A stretch of 64,000 nt of DNA from Pterois miles (lineage: Eukaryota > Chordata > Actinopteri > Perciformes > Scorpaenidae), in assembly GCA_947000775.1 (NCBI GenBank), contig CAMQGK010000341.1, positions 7,528,501 to 7,592,500 of the forward strand, read 5' to 3'. The notes below the pieces were generated by a model that was given only the letters and a program-made list of their open reading frames with translations, was not told the origin of the DNA and did no database searches. The translations under genes and the position numbers were made by a program. This document shows positions 12,225-25,010 of this stretch, piece by piece. The number at the start of each line of letters is the position of its first letter. The first letter of the stretch is position 1.

Positions 12225-14020
12225 TTATAACTGGCTTAACATTTAATAGCTAAACTTGACAACTAACATTTGAGATGTCCACAATTGCATTTTGACTAGT
12301 CATAATTACGTTGTGACTAGTCAGAATTCATATCCCAGATATCTATAACTTCAGTTAGAGATAGTTAGAGATTTCTGTAATTCAGTTCTGACTATCCTAA
12401 GTAACAGTTAAAGACATCTCAAACATCATTATTTGTTTTGGATATCATTGTGTATTGGCCCAACAAAGTACCTGAGCAGTGTCAGCAGAAGCTTTTGCTA
12501 ACTTGGATAGTTCAGTAAAGTTGGAAAGATATTCACAGATTCAAACTTCCTGGATTAATAACTCATAAGCAAAACATTGTTAAAACACAAACGACGGCTC
12601 TTGTGGCGAACGAGAGCTTTGTTCGCTAGAGAGTTGTGGTAGAAATTTGCAGCGTGTTGTAGATTTATTTTCTCCAGACACACTTTATTAACCCATACAG
12701 CTGCAGTGCAGTGCCATAGTATGTTTAAATAGCGTCTGCCTCCTACTTGCCATAACTGCTGATGTAATTATCTAAAATTAATTTTCAGAATGATGTAGTA
12801 GATATCTTTAACTGGAATTAGGGATAGTCCAAATGTACTTACAGATATCATGAATTAGAGTTTTGAGTAGGCAAAATTACTTTGCATATATCTGTAATTA
12901 CGGGCTGCACGGTGGTGTAGTGGTTAGCACTCTCGCCTCACAGCAAGAGGGTCGCAGGTTCAATTCCGGCTTGGGCTCTTCTGTGTGGAGTTTGCATGTT
13001 CTCCCCGTGTAAGCGTGGGTTTTCTCTGGGTACTCCGGCTTCCTCCCACAGTCCAAAGACATGCTGTTTAGGTTAATTGATCACTCTAAATTGCCCGTAG
13101 GTGTGGATGTGAGCGTGATTGGTTGTCTGTCTATATATGTTGTCTGTCTCTATGTGCCCTGCGATGGACTGGCGACCTGTCCAGGGTGTACCCCGCCTTC
13201 GCCCAATGCCAGCTGGGATCGGCTCCAGCCTCCCCGCGACCCCTAACAGGATAAGCGGTTGACGATGGATGGATGGATGGATATCTGTAATTACGTCAGA
13301 AGGGGACGGAATGGGAGGCGGAAGCTAATCAAACATACTATGGCACTGCACTGCAGCCATGTGGGTTTGCAAGTGTGTCTGGAAACAATAAATCTACAAT
13401 ACACCATAAATTTTTTCCACAGCTCTCTAGCGAGCAAAGCTTTCAAATTTCTTGATGATAACCTCTTTCTACTTCATGGCATTTTCTAACTATGTTATCC
13501 ACAATGGTCCCTGAGCGCTCATCTCACAGCCGGCTGCACATAGAGACTGATGTTATGTGTCCAGCTCAGAGGACGGCTCATTTTAATTAAAATGAGGTTG
13601 TAGTTCATTGTTTACCTTACTATGGTTAGAAAGAGCTGCTGTTTGTGTTTTAACAATGTTTTGCTTAGTTATTGATCCAAGACACTTAATCTGTGAATAT
13701 CTTTCCAACTTTAACTAACTATCCAAGTTTCCAAAAGCTTCTGCTGACACTGTTCAGATGCTTTGTTGGGCCAATACACAATGGGAAGCCTTGCATGAGC
13801 AACGTCATGCATGTTTGAGATATCTGTAACTGTTAATTAGGATAGTCAAAACTGAATTACGGACATCTCTGTCATTTTGACTAGTCAGACTGACATTATA
13901 GATATCTTGAATATGAATTCTGCCTTGTCACAATTTAATTACAACTAGTCAAAATGCAATTGTGGATCTCTCTAACGTTAATTCTGGATAGTCAACCTTA
14001 GCTATTAGATGTTTAACAGC
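12225..14020. mobile_element. Long inverted-repeat (foldback) element with about 0.6-0.7-kb arms
   Basis: The left arm from about 12230 is mirrored by the right arm ending near 14015. Inverted pairs include CCACAATTGCATTTTGACTA with TAGTCAAAATGCAATTGTGG, TGTGTATTGGCCCAACAAAG with CTTTGTTGGGCCAATACACA, and ACTATGGCACTGCACTGCAG with CTGCAGTGCAGTGCCATAGT. Arm pairs remain in register over most of the length. The apex holds a SINE. No coding capacity is seen. Superfamily unknown. Confidence 0.85.
12903..13280 (+). mobile_element. tRNA-derived SINE, full length, 15-bp target duplication
   Basis: The head has an A-box-like GGTGTAGTGGTTAGCACTC and a B-box-like GGTTCAATTCC. The body contains the common fish CCTCCCACAGTCCAAAGACA and CTGCGATGGACTGGCGACCT, and the tail is (GGAT)n. 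ATATCTGTAATTACG flanks it at 12888-12902 and 13281-13295. Confidence 0.95.
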
Positions 14021-16319
14021 TTGGAATAGTTACACAACCCTCGAGTGTGACCCACAATTTAATGATTACCGCGATGACTCACACGGGCCAGTTCAAAGCT
14101 AAGATCACTGTGCTTCATGGCACAGCTTATGACAGGAGATTAGTATACCTGCACTTTGTATGAGGAAGCTTATGGAGCAGCCTTTGTGTTAATTCCCTGC
14201 TGCAATCACCATATTAGGTTCCATATTAATCCCCACAGGAAACGCTGAGCGGCACACAGAGGCCGTCCTTGGAGGGCATGCAGAGAAAAGCAGCGTGGCC
14301 AACATGAGAAAAAGTATCATGACTGCTCAGGGTTTGAGACATTCAGCGAGAGCGAAGGATTCATTTTCACACGAGTCCCACTTGATTTGAACATGTACGA
14401 GTCTTTTCTTTTTTTTCCCCTCAAGTTATTGTACCACATTTGTGGCTTCATGTGCTGTGAAGTTGAGTCTGAGAAGCAACTCTGATGTGCTTTCCGCTGA
14501 CTAGATGCAAAGAGAGGTGCTCGCCTTAGGAGGATTCACTGCAATGCTGCTGAAATTAGCGCCGGTGTTAATTAATTTATGTGACCACAGAAACCTGATA
14601 CACAGCCTTAAGTATAATCTCCCTGGGTACAAGAAAAAGTGGTATGCCTCTTTATTTTGAAAAACCTCATGAATAAAACATTTTCTGGGCAAAAAAAGGT
14701 TAAATCAAAGTTCAACGAGTTCATTTTGTACAAGAGTTTTGGTCATAGTCCGAGAGTAATGCATAGAGGGTGAGAATTTTTACTCAAATATTTCCACAGA
14801 CGCTGCAGTTGTATAAGAAATATACTCCTCTGAAGAGTAAAAATATGTCATGTAATGGTTATATTCCCTCTTATGGAACGAGAAACTACTAGTGAAAGCT
14901 GCATATGAATGTAAAAACTGCTCGGCAGACTCCTCAAACAGCAAGGGGGCATTACAGACGGTGTTATACTCTGAATATTGAAAGAGGGAACATTTGTATG
15001 AAACATGGCCTGCATATCTTTAACACTGCACACAATGTAATAGGATGGATGAGTATGTCATGCTGGTATTAAGGTAGTCCATGTCATCTGGTATAACACC
15101 GTTAAGCTAAAAGCCCCGGTTCGCTCCTTCTGGCTAGAGCTAAAGCGCTAGAGGTGATTCCCGCCCGTTCTCCTGTGGTCAATTAGGAAAGCCATCAGGG
15201 TTTGTCTTCATCTGAGGTTGACTCCATAGTTTCTCTTACCTTGCAATTCCTAAGATGGGAATTTTATTATCTAGCTGTTCTGCATATTTATAGAGCTTCT
15301 CAAATACAGCATAAAATTAATAGAGAGCATGGGATTGCAAATATGCAGTGTGCTGCAAAGGTGATGAGTGGGGCACCTCTCTCCATCTCTTTCATCTAAA
15401 TCCCCTCTCTGCTCCCTCCCAGTCTCAGCCACCTTTATTTAAAACACATTCACTCTCTCACAGCATGTCCACCTTAACCACCTTACCCATTGTAGACACA
15501 CACCACATGTCGGCAGAGACTCGCTCCGCCTCTAAACAGCACAAATGTGAAGCGAACAGATCCCTCCAAAAATCCTGCAGCAGCTCCATTTCTGTTGGCA
15601 GCACTCCAGCAGAGGAAGGTAGGAACTTCATGCAGGATAATGATCCAGCTTAGTGTTTGAGGGCTTACCATGGAGACAACCAGACTGACCCTCTTCTCTA
15701 ATTAAAAGTTAGGCTCAAAAGAGAGGGCCTTGTTAAATTTGATTTAGACTCAGTCTCCCTGGGAAAGAAACGAAATAATCCCTTAGAGATTTTCTGTGTA
15801 GAATTGTGACCCGCTCGACAAGAACAAAAGATGTTTTATGGTGCATTTAACTGCCAACAAATCTTTCACTGAGATCACAATAAATCAGCCTAAAAAAAAG
15901 CCTTCCAGCCAGTCAGTACTGGTCATTACAGCACGTTCAAAGCTCAAATAAAATTGATTCTGTGCTGTCACTATCTGTCTTCTTTGTAGAAAGACTGGAT
16001 AGTAACTGGCTATAATGAATTTAACATGATCGGCTGTCTGAGAAACAAACTTCAAACTCACAGCCATCAAACTGGCAACTAGCTGCACTGTTAACTCCTT
16101 TTAAATCAGCATCCATGTTCTACTTAAAAAGCAGCAAGAGTTCACCAGATGAAGATACAGCTATAATATCCATAATTGGTTTTACTTCAGGACACAAGTG
16201 TCAGGCCTCGAGGCTGTAGAGGAAGTACAGTGTACTGTGCTGACCCCAGTGACAGCGTGCATGATTTTTCTAGCTACTCATACGTACATCATAACATCTT
16301 CCACATTCTGCAGATGTCT
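14021..16319. other. Intergenic, nothing recognised
   Basis: No exon or named repeat is supported. The reading frame at 15348-15653 has no recognisable domain. Confidence 0.45.
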
Positions 16320-17100
16320 GCACTGGAAATGATGTCCATCCATAGACTGTTTATAAGAGGTGGCCGCTTAGAAGCCTCGAGTTTGGCATTTTGGGGTAGC
16401 CATCTTAGCATTTTGCTACCAGAAGTGACACAAGAGGGTGGAGTACAACCAAACGCTGAATAAGATATTTTTAGGTGACCAAAATGTTATAATTACCTTT
16501 CATGCACTGAAAACGCACTGAAAACACAGACAACACCCAGACCGACAATAACATGGTAGCAACCTGTCAATCACAAGGTACCCCTGCCTTAGAGCATATC
16601 CTGCTTTAAGGCCTATTTGACTCTAAATGGGACCATAATTTACTAAATGAACATCATGCTGTATTCAAGAAGACTTGAAACTAGTGACTGAGACCATAAA
16701 CTCATGTTTACAATAAATCAAGTGACAAGTAGGCTCATTTTCTCATAGACTTCTATACAATCAGCCTTTTTACAACCAGAGGAGTCGCCTCCTGCTGGCA
16801 AGTTTCAGACACTTCTGCATTGGCTTCACTTTTCAGACCCACAGGCAGCCCACTGTGTCCAACATGTCAGACCAGTGCAGTCAGCAGGTGCTTAACACTG
16901 TTCAGTGTAATGGTAGTTTTGATTGTCATTGATCTATTTTACCAAGCTGGCAGCGTGGCTGTAGGGATGGCAATGTTGGTCTGTTGCCACACCACTGTGG
17001 TCCACACTGAAATATCTCAACAACTACTGGATTGATTGCCATGTAATTTGGTACATAAATCCATGTCCCCCTCAGGATGAATTGTAATAACTGTAGTTAT
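16320..17100. repeat. Interspersed repeat remnants of fish type
   Basis: Sequence around 16320-16860 and the stretch AATATCTCAACAACTACTGG through GATGAATTGTAATAACTGTA (about 17011-17099) resemble high-copy fish repeats known to me. Boundaries are not visible and no terminal repeats were found. Confidence 0.45.
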
Positions 17101-18212
17101 AAAATACATTGCATTAAAGCAGCTGTGGGTAGAAATGGAGCAAATGTGATTTAAAAAAAAAGTTATTTTCACATATAAACAGTCACAATATCCTGACAGT
17201 AGTGCATGACACAGGTAAACTGAAAAAAATCATGTTCCTCTGTGTCCTCTGGTGCTCCTAATGGCATCTGTAAGATTTCACAGACCGGAGGAAAACAACC
17301 AATCAGAGCCGAACTAGAGTCTCTGAGCAGCTGTCAATCAATTGTAAACTCTGATCAAATATGAATCAATATTAAAAAATGAGAAAGTTTGTGACCCGAC
17401 AGCCATGTTGAGATCAGTGAGGAAAGACCAAGCACTGCCCACCAGTGAGAGCAAACTTGCGCATTTTACAGCTAAACAGTAACTACAAGATGTTTATGAA
17501 ATCATTTGAGCTGAGAAATAGGCATTGCAGTAACACAATATTGCCTATCTACCTCTGTTGAATGAACTGCCAATGACCTGAACCTGGCCAAAGTCTCCCG
17601 TCATGGGCTAGATATTTCAAAACCTGAGGAGGTGCAGAAGTCTAGTTTTCTCTCAGAACACTTGAATTACAACATGCTGAAAGGTTATTACGGGATTTTT
17701 GCCCAATGATGCCAGAAACATTCTTCCTTCTGCAGGCTTAAATGTCAAATGTAAACAAATACTGTACACTAGTGGAGCAACATCATACCATAGAGCCATT
17801 ATGTACAAACAAACAATAAGTTCCCTTTAAGACAGATAAATAGACAGATCTGTATAGCCTTAGAATGAACTAGAAAAGAAGACAAAACTCAAACAAAACC
17901 GACCATACAAAGAGCCCAGACCACCGCAGCGGGTGGAAATTAAACAGTTCATGATAGACACTTAATAACAGCTGACTAAAGCACAATTTAACCAGACAAC
18001 CTAGATGCACAGTAAATAACAACACAAGCTCCGCAGTAACTGCAGCTGTAACATACTATATTAAGGGAGAAACTGCACTCGTTTTTACACACAGACGTGA
18101 TATGAGATACGTGTTCAATGAGTGTGTTATCGACCTCACCTCACCTGTCTGAGCGTCACGAGTCTCGTCCACCTTGCGGTCCAGGTTCATCTTCTGTACT
18201 CGTTCTCAAAGC
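17101..18212. other. Intergenic, probably decayed repeat
   Basis: Phrases such as AACCAATCAGAGCC and GAGCAGCTGTCAATCA are typical of high-copy fish repeats, but no ends can be defined. No gene is seen. Confidence 0.4.
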
Positions 18213-18220
18213 AAATAACC

Positions 18221-18896
18221 CAGAGGTCTCCAACCTTTTTCTCCTCTGAGCGTTACTTTGACAAAATGAAAGTATCCGAGAATTACTCCGCCAAGATATA
18301 CATCGTCATAGCAGACATAACCTCTGTCTTTCTGCGCTCCTCTGCCTTCTGACTGCTAGCCATCAGCCGGAAACTCCCATGACAAATCGCTGCGGTCTTC
18401 GGTCTGCGCTGACCTTAGCTAATTGTTAGCTAGCTAGCTAACCTGTCACATCTTTTACGGACTGACACGCTCGCACCGCAAATGAGACAAAAACATTTGT
18501 CATTCACAAGTGTGGAGGGAAAAAACTCTGTTGCCAGGCCTCATAAAAATAGTCTATTTTTTTCTTAATTAGCCTGGTTATTTTCTGCAGTCATATTGTC
18601 AAACCTGGTGTGCGTTTGCTAGCCTGCTTAATGTTAGGGTGTGATGCAACCAAACTTGCTAGCAGCATAACGCGTTTAATTGACAGCTGATTGGCTCATG
18701 TGCCATGTGTCAGAAAGGGGCGGGGTGTCTGTGAATTTGATTGGATAGAAATTTCAACATTTTCACAAAGTGACTGTGTTATCAGATTTATGTATATTAT
18801 TTTCCTAAGCCACTCAGGAACATTTCTTTAAAAATACATTTTATTAAACCGCTCAGGAACAGGCAATAAGTTACTGGTAACTTGTTGGAGACCCCT
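18221..18896. mobile_element. hAT-like element with 8-bp target duplication
   Basis: AAATAACC occurs at 18213-18220 and 18897-18904. The termini CAGAGGTCTCCAAC and GTTGGAGACCCCT are inverted repeats. The element is 676 bp and encodes no transposase. Confidence 0.88.
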
Positions 18897-19259
18897 AAAT
18901 AACCAGTCCACTCATCCTCTCTGTGCCACTGTACTTAACTCTAAAAGGTGAATGAGGCTCTGCAGTCTGCGCCGGTTATTGTCACAAAGGCCTCACACAG
19001 CTCCCAGGGAGAAAAGTTTCATTGCGAACGCGGAAGTCAAAGCTGGAATATCGTCATGCATATTAGCATTTAGCACATTAGCTAGATCAAGCATGCACCT
19101 GTTCACCATCTTAGGCATGTTTTATTTGGGCCAGGTGGTGCATTAAATGAGTGATTAATTAAGGCAGATGCAACCCCATAATGACATCACCCTTAGTGTG
19201 ATTGCATTGTGCACCCCTTGCATCCCCTGACCCTCAGCCGGTGAACACAGGCTATCTTC

Positions 19260-20035
19260 CAAATCACATACCTTTTTCTTTTTACTTTTAGTACATACTG
19301 CATCGGCCCTTACACAGTATGCACTCTTGCATACGGTATGCGTAGAATTTGGACATACTACTTTGTTGTAACTGTTGGTGCTTTCAAATAAGGTCATGTT
19401 TACCATGTTTTACAAGATGGAAAGTCATGTACGCAATATGTGTGGCGTTCAAGTGATGCTGCTAAGCAATGGCAATATTAACATTACTGTCCCAGTCTAG
19501 AAGCCACAGAGGCTAACAATTTAGCTTAGTTAGCAAGTGGGTAACATAACGCAGGAAACGCAAAGACATAATGACAGAAAGATGAGGTCGTCAAGAATAT
19601 CGACATTTTCCTCAGACATATAAAATGACCAAGGAAAACAATATATGACAACACATTAACTCATGATGTAATGATAAATGAACTTCCATAGGCTCCATCA
19701 TTTCTCCTAACATCAACAAACACATCACAAGTCGTGAACTCAGAGCTTTGAGAAACTTTCCACTTACGAGGTTGTGAAGATGAAGCAAAGGGGGGCGTTC
19801 ATAAGGACCCAACTCGTAAACACGGTAAAGCACCAAATGTGCCTTGAACTGTTACTCTCTTGCTTATATATCCACTGCACAGATGATTGTGGGTCAGAAT
19901 AGCCAGAAAAGCATGCTGGCCTTGCATACTGCAAAATACGAACATGCGGTGGGACATCCTGGTATTTTTGGCATACTGTATTTGACACAGTATGTACTGG
20001 GACATAATAAATCTTTTTCTGGCACACCAAAAAAT
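19260..20035. mobile_element. Foldback-type DNA element, copy A
   Basis: Left-end TAGTACATACTGCAT and right-end CAGTATGTACTGGGACATAA are in inverted orientation. Shared blocks with 34840-35760 include GCCACAGAGGCTAACAAT-like and GAAACTTTCCA-TTACGAGGTT-like sequence. No protein is encoded. Confidence 0.65.
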
Positions 20036-22818
20036 GTGGTAGTTAGGGTAGTGGAAGACACAGTGGGTGTCTCCCCGCAGATGCTCTGCCCACCTGCGGC
20101 TGCAGACACACCAGCAGCTTCTTCTTTGCTGCAGCTATTGTGGTCCGGCTGCAGGGTGTAGCCCCTCAGGGGCACCTGAGGCCAAGCCCTCCTCACGCCA
20201 TGGCGCCAATTAGTCAAGCGGGCTATTAGTACTTGTAATAAAAAGTAGCCTGCTTAAGTAAAAATAAATGACTAAGTTTTAAATATACTCAAAAGGTAAG
20301 CTACAAGTACACTGACTTCCACCTCTGAGCTCAGCTTTGCAAAAGAAGTCAGTGCCAAACATCTTTTCATCAGCTGCTTCAGTGATTCCTGTGATTTTGC
20401 AGCTGAAACCACACACCTCTCTTGGAAGAGTCTAACGTTTCTGTTGCTATGAAGTGCACCACTCAACACAATGTGTATCATCAGGAACAAAAACGACACA
20501 TTTTTGGCTGGGTAGGCCTCTCTGAGCCATATACAGTATGGCCATTCTTCAGGCTTGCCAAAGCATGACCCTGGGGGGCACCATTGATTTAGGTGATAAT
20601 AATTAAGCAAAATAAACGACCAGCTGTGAGTCTGTGACCCTGGACATATGAGTCAGACTGAGCCCACAGCGGAAAAATACATCATCAGCTATCACCACGA
20701 CTGTATCCTGCAGCAGCAGACTCGGGGTACAGGAGGTCGATTCACGCAAGGGAAATCTACAGTGAATCTTAAACAGTTATTGACAGCCCTCCAGTTTGTA
20801 AACCTCTCTCGGAGCCCAGAATTGATTGTAGGTCTTGTGCTGATGCAAATAGCTTCGCAGCTATGAATGTTTGATAAATGTTGGGTCAGTGCTGAATGCA
20901 GGGTGAAGAAGAGTTCAGAGGTTTAATTTGCAGAGATCTTCGGGGATCTTGTTGATACAGCAGCTGTGGCCAAAAGGTTTCGTCTGTCTGCGCTGATCGA
21001 TTGGCAACAACATGCTAATGTGTTTATTGATGTGCTAAAGTAGGAATAAAGATAGATATAACCAGATGATAAAATAGCTGTCAGTGAGTGATAACTTTGG
21101 ATTACAAAGAAGATGTCACTTCTTCAGCTGCTCTTGGACTTAACCATATCTGTTATTTTTGTAATATGTCCACCCATTTACTTCAACCTGGTATACGATA
21201 TATACCAGTATCCATCCTGCATGCTTCAATATTGGCAAGGCCTCTAAGCCAAGCCTATTTGATCAAGGAGATAGCCTTTTTAATATTCAAAAAGAGCTTC
21301 TGGCACGATGACGGATTGAGAGTAGCCCTCCTAAATCCTTTGCTGTCCAGTTCACTACATGAAGATAAATGCTGTGTGCATGACACTGTTGAGAGGTACA
21401 ATCAAGTGGAAAAGACAACTCAGATCCGCCCAGGGGTTTGGTTTTAAGTCCCCCGGCTGGAGAAAAGAGTTGGATGGTTAAGTGGCCTGTCAAATAAGGC
21501 TGAAAATGCTAGTTTTATCTTGAGACTTAAGGATTAGGGTACAGGAAGCATCTTTCATTTATTATTATTTTTTAACGATCTGTCCTTAAAGCAAACTTGT
21601 CTATGAAGCAGTTGTGACTTGCTTCATGTCGCCGGTTGCTGGTGAAGATGATAGCGGGATGATTCAGCTGTTAAGTGCAATCAGCCGCATTTTAAAACTC
21701 GAAGACATGCAAATTACAAGGTTATATTCCCTCTCATTATTCATTTCAGTATCCATTGAAGCTCAATTTTCACACTCTTGTACCAAAGCGGATGTGAAGA
21801 CACTTCATAAACGCTATCATTAATTAATATTTTTACTGACTTCGCTGCTATGAGTAATTAGATGTGAAGGAGAATGGAGGTCAACTTAAGACAAATCGTA
21901 ACCTTTATTAGTGGGAAGAAAACACAGCGTACTTTTCCTGCTCTTCTCTTGCAGCTCATCTGAGGATGCCATGGAAATCAATTAGAGACACATCAGCGCT
22001 GTCTGAGCCACCGGAGGGAGCCAGTCGAAACAAATTACAATGCTCTCCCCTCTGTTTCACACTTTCTGTCCTGTGCTAAGAGGGGAAATTACAAGCCAAT
22101 CTACCTATTGATCAATGGGCGAAATGTGCTGTTAACACCAGTACAGGCCATCATTATCGCTTTATCTGCTCCAAATTCAGAGAAGTGCCATATTAAAGAT
22201 GGAGAAGGAAGCACTAAGCTGCACAGTGCCAGTTGCCTTTGAGGTAAGTTACAAGTGCAGTGACCCAAGAGAAAGGAATCCTGGTCGTCTAAGTGGGGAA
22301 TCGTGTTTGCTGTGAATGAAACCCCAGAAGAGATTAGTGCTAGATGAGAAACTGTGGGAAGAGATGATTGATGTGGACACAAGATGTCGGAGAGTGTGCC
22401 TGTGCTCACCTACAGACTGCTTTAATTAACACAAGATGGGATTACCTGGAAGATTACCACTTCGATAATGAGTTCATGTGTTCAACATGTTCATGTGTTG
22501 ACTCTCTTTTAATTTCACGGCTTGTAGCTACTATTCTTGAGCCCTGAAGAGGAAATATTCTTACATCCTTACCACATGGAGGACAAAGACGAAGGTCACC
22601 TACGTACACAACAGCATCCCTGGAGGTGGTAGAGAATCAGTGTTTTGCTTAATATAGTGGGCAAATGCTGTCCACCTGAGGAGCTTAAACCCACTTTATA
22701 AAGCAGCCCTGTCTCCTAGAATCTATCAAAACGTAATTGCCGTTGCTGCTTTAGTTACTGAAAGTATATTGGAACGGTAGAGTCTATAAAGGCATGTTAA
22801 CAGCTTTGTGAGGCTGTA
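20036..22818. other. Intergenic, nothing recognised
   Basis: Several frames of 60-120 codons overlap on both strands near 20040-20610 and 21088-21447. None shows a family motif or a consistent splice pattern. Confidence 0.45.
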
Positions 22819-23280
22819 TTAAAGGGACAGTGTGTGACATTTTGGGGGATCTATTAGCAGAAATGTAATATAATATTCATAACTATGTTTTCATTAGTGT
22901 ATGATCACTTGAAACCAACAATTATGTTTTTGTTATCTTGGAATGAGTTCTTCATATTTACATAGGGAGCAGATCCTCTTCATGGAGTCTCTCATGTTGA
23001 TCCTCCATGTTTCTACAGTAGCCCAGAATGGAGAAGTTTTTACGTTACCTGAAGGCCACTGTAGCTCTCCAACATGTTTGCAAAACACGTGAGCCGTAGA
23101 GAACAAAACTGTGGCCTTCTACCAAAGCAGGAAATAAAGGTGAAAAACTTAAAATACAATATGTATTGTGTTTGAGCATGCTGGTTGTTGTTTGAAAGGT
23201 CACTGATTCTAATGACATTTCTGAGAGGTTTTGTAATGGGGCCAACTGAAGCATGGCGAGCGCTCCACCACACGCTATAA
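22819..23280. repeat. Interspersed repeat beginning TTAAAGGGACAGTGTG
   Basis: The start and the internal TACCTGAAGGCCACTGTAGCTCTCC are characteristic of a high-copy fish element. The right boundary is unclear. Confidence 0.5.
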
Positions 23281-23341
23281 AAACACGGCGACACGCAGAG
23301 CTGAACATGTCTGCTAATTGATGCCACCCCCCCTTTCCATC

Positions 23342-23362
23342 TGTATCGCGTGTCTGTGTGTC

Positions 23363-23394
<32 letters not shown>
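23342..23394 (+). repeat. (GT)n microsatellite
   Basis: A run of GT repeats with one interruption (GTCTTGT) near its left end. Confidence 0.93.
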
Positions 23395-23395
<1 letters not shown>

Positions 23396-23736
23396 CGCTC
23401 TGTACCTCACTCACTTTGTTCTTGTCATACACCTCATTTCCCATTTGAGGCAGAATGTAAAAGAGACACTTGTTGACACGCCATCAGGTCTGAACAATGT
23501 GTTTTACTCCACTTAATTACTGTCTGCTTTTCTCTGCTGTGCAGGAGAATTTATTAAGATTGCAGTTGTGGCTTCAATTGTCTACAGTTGATTTAGTTTA
23601 GTGGATCTTTGATTGTTTTTAATATAACAGGTTCGTAGTTCTGGATAGTGGACGATGAGCCAGTGCTTCAACGTTGATCAGCAGCTCTATTAGCAGACAT
23701 GCTGTTCACATAATTACATCTCTTTCTGTCACAGAT

Positions 23737-24628
23737 TTAAAGGGATAGCTTGGGTGTTTTGAAGTGGGGTTGTTTGAGGTATTTATCCATAGTCAGTGTG
23801 TTACCTACAGTAGATGACGGTCGGCACACCCCCACTTAACAGAAACAGACAGGAGCACAGGCATCAGAGCAAAGCAATGTACTGCTGTAGACGGAGCCGG
23901 CAGAAAAACTTATTTTAGGCACCTAAAAGAAAGTGTCGTTTAAAACAAATCAATATCAGTTTCAGTGTACGCCATATTTAGAATATTTTCCAATGATGGG
24001 TAACCGAACAGATATATCGAACTTATCAATACTGTACAACAGAAATAACTGTCTGACACCAAGATAAAGCAGCGAAAATATTCTAAATAGGGTACACTGA
24101 AATCAATATCTTTTTTTTTTCAGGTGAGCCTTTCTTTTTTGGGGGCGGCAGTAGCTCAGTCTGTAGGGAGTTGGCTTGGGAACCGGAGGGTCACCGGTTC
24201 AAGTCCCGACATGGACCAAGAACGGAGTGTGAACTGGTAGCTGGAGAGGTGCCAGTTTACCTCTTGGGCACTGCCGAGGTGCCCCTGAGCAAGGCACCAA
24301 ACCCCCAACTGCTCGGGGCGCTTGTCAGGAGCAGCCCCCTCACTCTGACATCTCTCCATTAATGCATGTATGTGTGTTTCAGGTCTGCATGTACCGTGTA
24401 TAAGTTAACAACAGGGTGTAAAAAATTGAATTTCCCCTCGTGGGACTAATAAAGGTAGATCTTCTTCTTCTCTTCTTAAGTTGCTAAAACATGTTTTGCT
24501 GCTGGCCCTGTAAACAGTGCCGATGTCAGTACTCTTGTCTGCTGGGGCATGCTGATCATCATCTACTGTAGGTAGTACACTAACTATAGATACATCCCCA
24601 CTTCAAAACACCTGAACTATTCCTTTAA
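23737..24628. mobile_element. TTAA-flanked long-inverted-repeat element, copy 1
   Basis: The left end TTAAAGGGATAGCTTGGGTG is mirrored by the right end CACCTGAACTATTCCTTTAA. Both arms carry GTAGATGA and GTACTGCTG-type blocks, and TTAA sits at each end (23737, 24625). A SINE is nested in it. Copy 2 is at 58583-59463. TTAA targets fit piggyBac or Kolobok. Confidence 0.85.
24142..24476 (+). mobile_element. tRNA-derived SINE, second family
   Basis: The head GGCAGTAGCTCAGTCTGTAG and the B-box-like GGTTCAAGTCCC are tRNA-like. The body has CTGCCGAGGTGCCCCTGAGC. The tail reads CTAATAAAGGTAGATCTTCTTC, a TTC-rich 3' end. It interrupts the TTAA-flanked element. Confidence 0.92.
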
Positions 24629-24950
24629 CACCACACATGTACATAACAAGCCTGACATAATGCAATATGTTCACCATCTTAGCGTGTGTCATTAGTTATA
24701 TGGTCATAAACCAAACTGCAAATGTGACATGAGGTTAGTGCTAGATGTTCGGCTGCTAGCATGGCTGAAAAAAAAATCAATGACAAAAACACTTTTTATA
24801 AAATGTCTTGTAAAATGTTTATAAAATGTAAAGGAGAGCCATGAAGACAACAGATTCTAAATATCTAATAGAGACAAAATGGATAAGTTGGCATTTTTAG
24901 TGTAGAGGAAAGTGATTTATACGCCTGACGCTGCATGTTTTCACAATTAC

Positions 24951-25010
24951 GAAGAAGAAGAAGAAGAAGATATTCCTTTATTAGTCCCACAGTGGGGAAA
25001 TTCCGTTTTT
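24951..25010 (-). mobile_element. 3' end of the second SINE family, reverse orientation
   Basis: The minus strand reads AATTTCCCCACTGTGGGACT, then AATAAAGGAATATCTTC and a TTC run, matching the tail at about 24430-24476. Confidence 0.75.

Noticed and set aside
12903..12970. tRNA gene-like A and B boxes
   Set aside because: They are the head of a tRNA-derived SINE, followed by a SINE body and GGAT tail, and the cloverleaf is not preserved. The same applies at 24142.
20205..20240. CGGGCTATTAGTAC, reminiscent of large-subunit rRNA text
   Set aside because: Only 14 bases, with no surrounding rRNA sequence.
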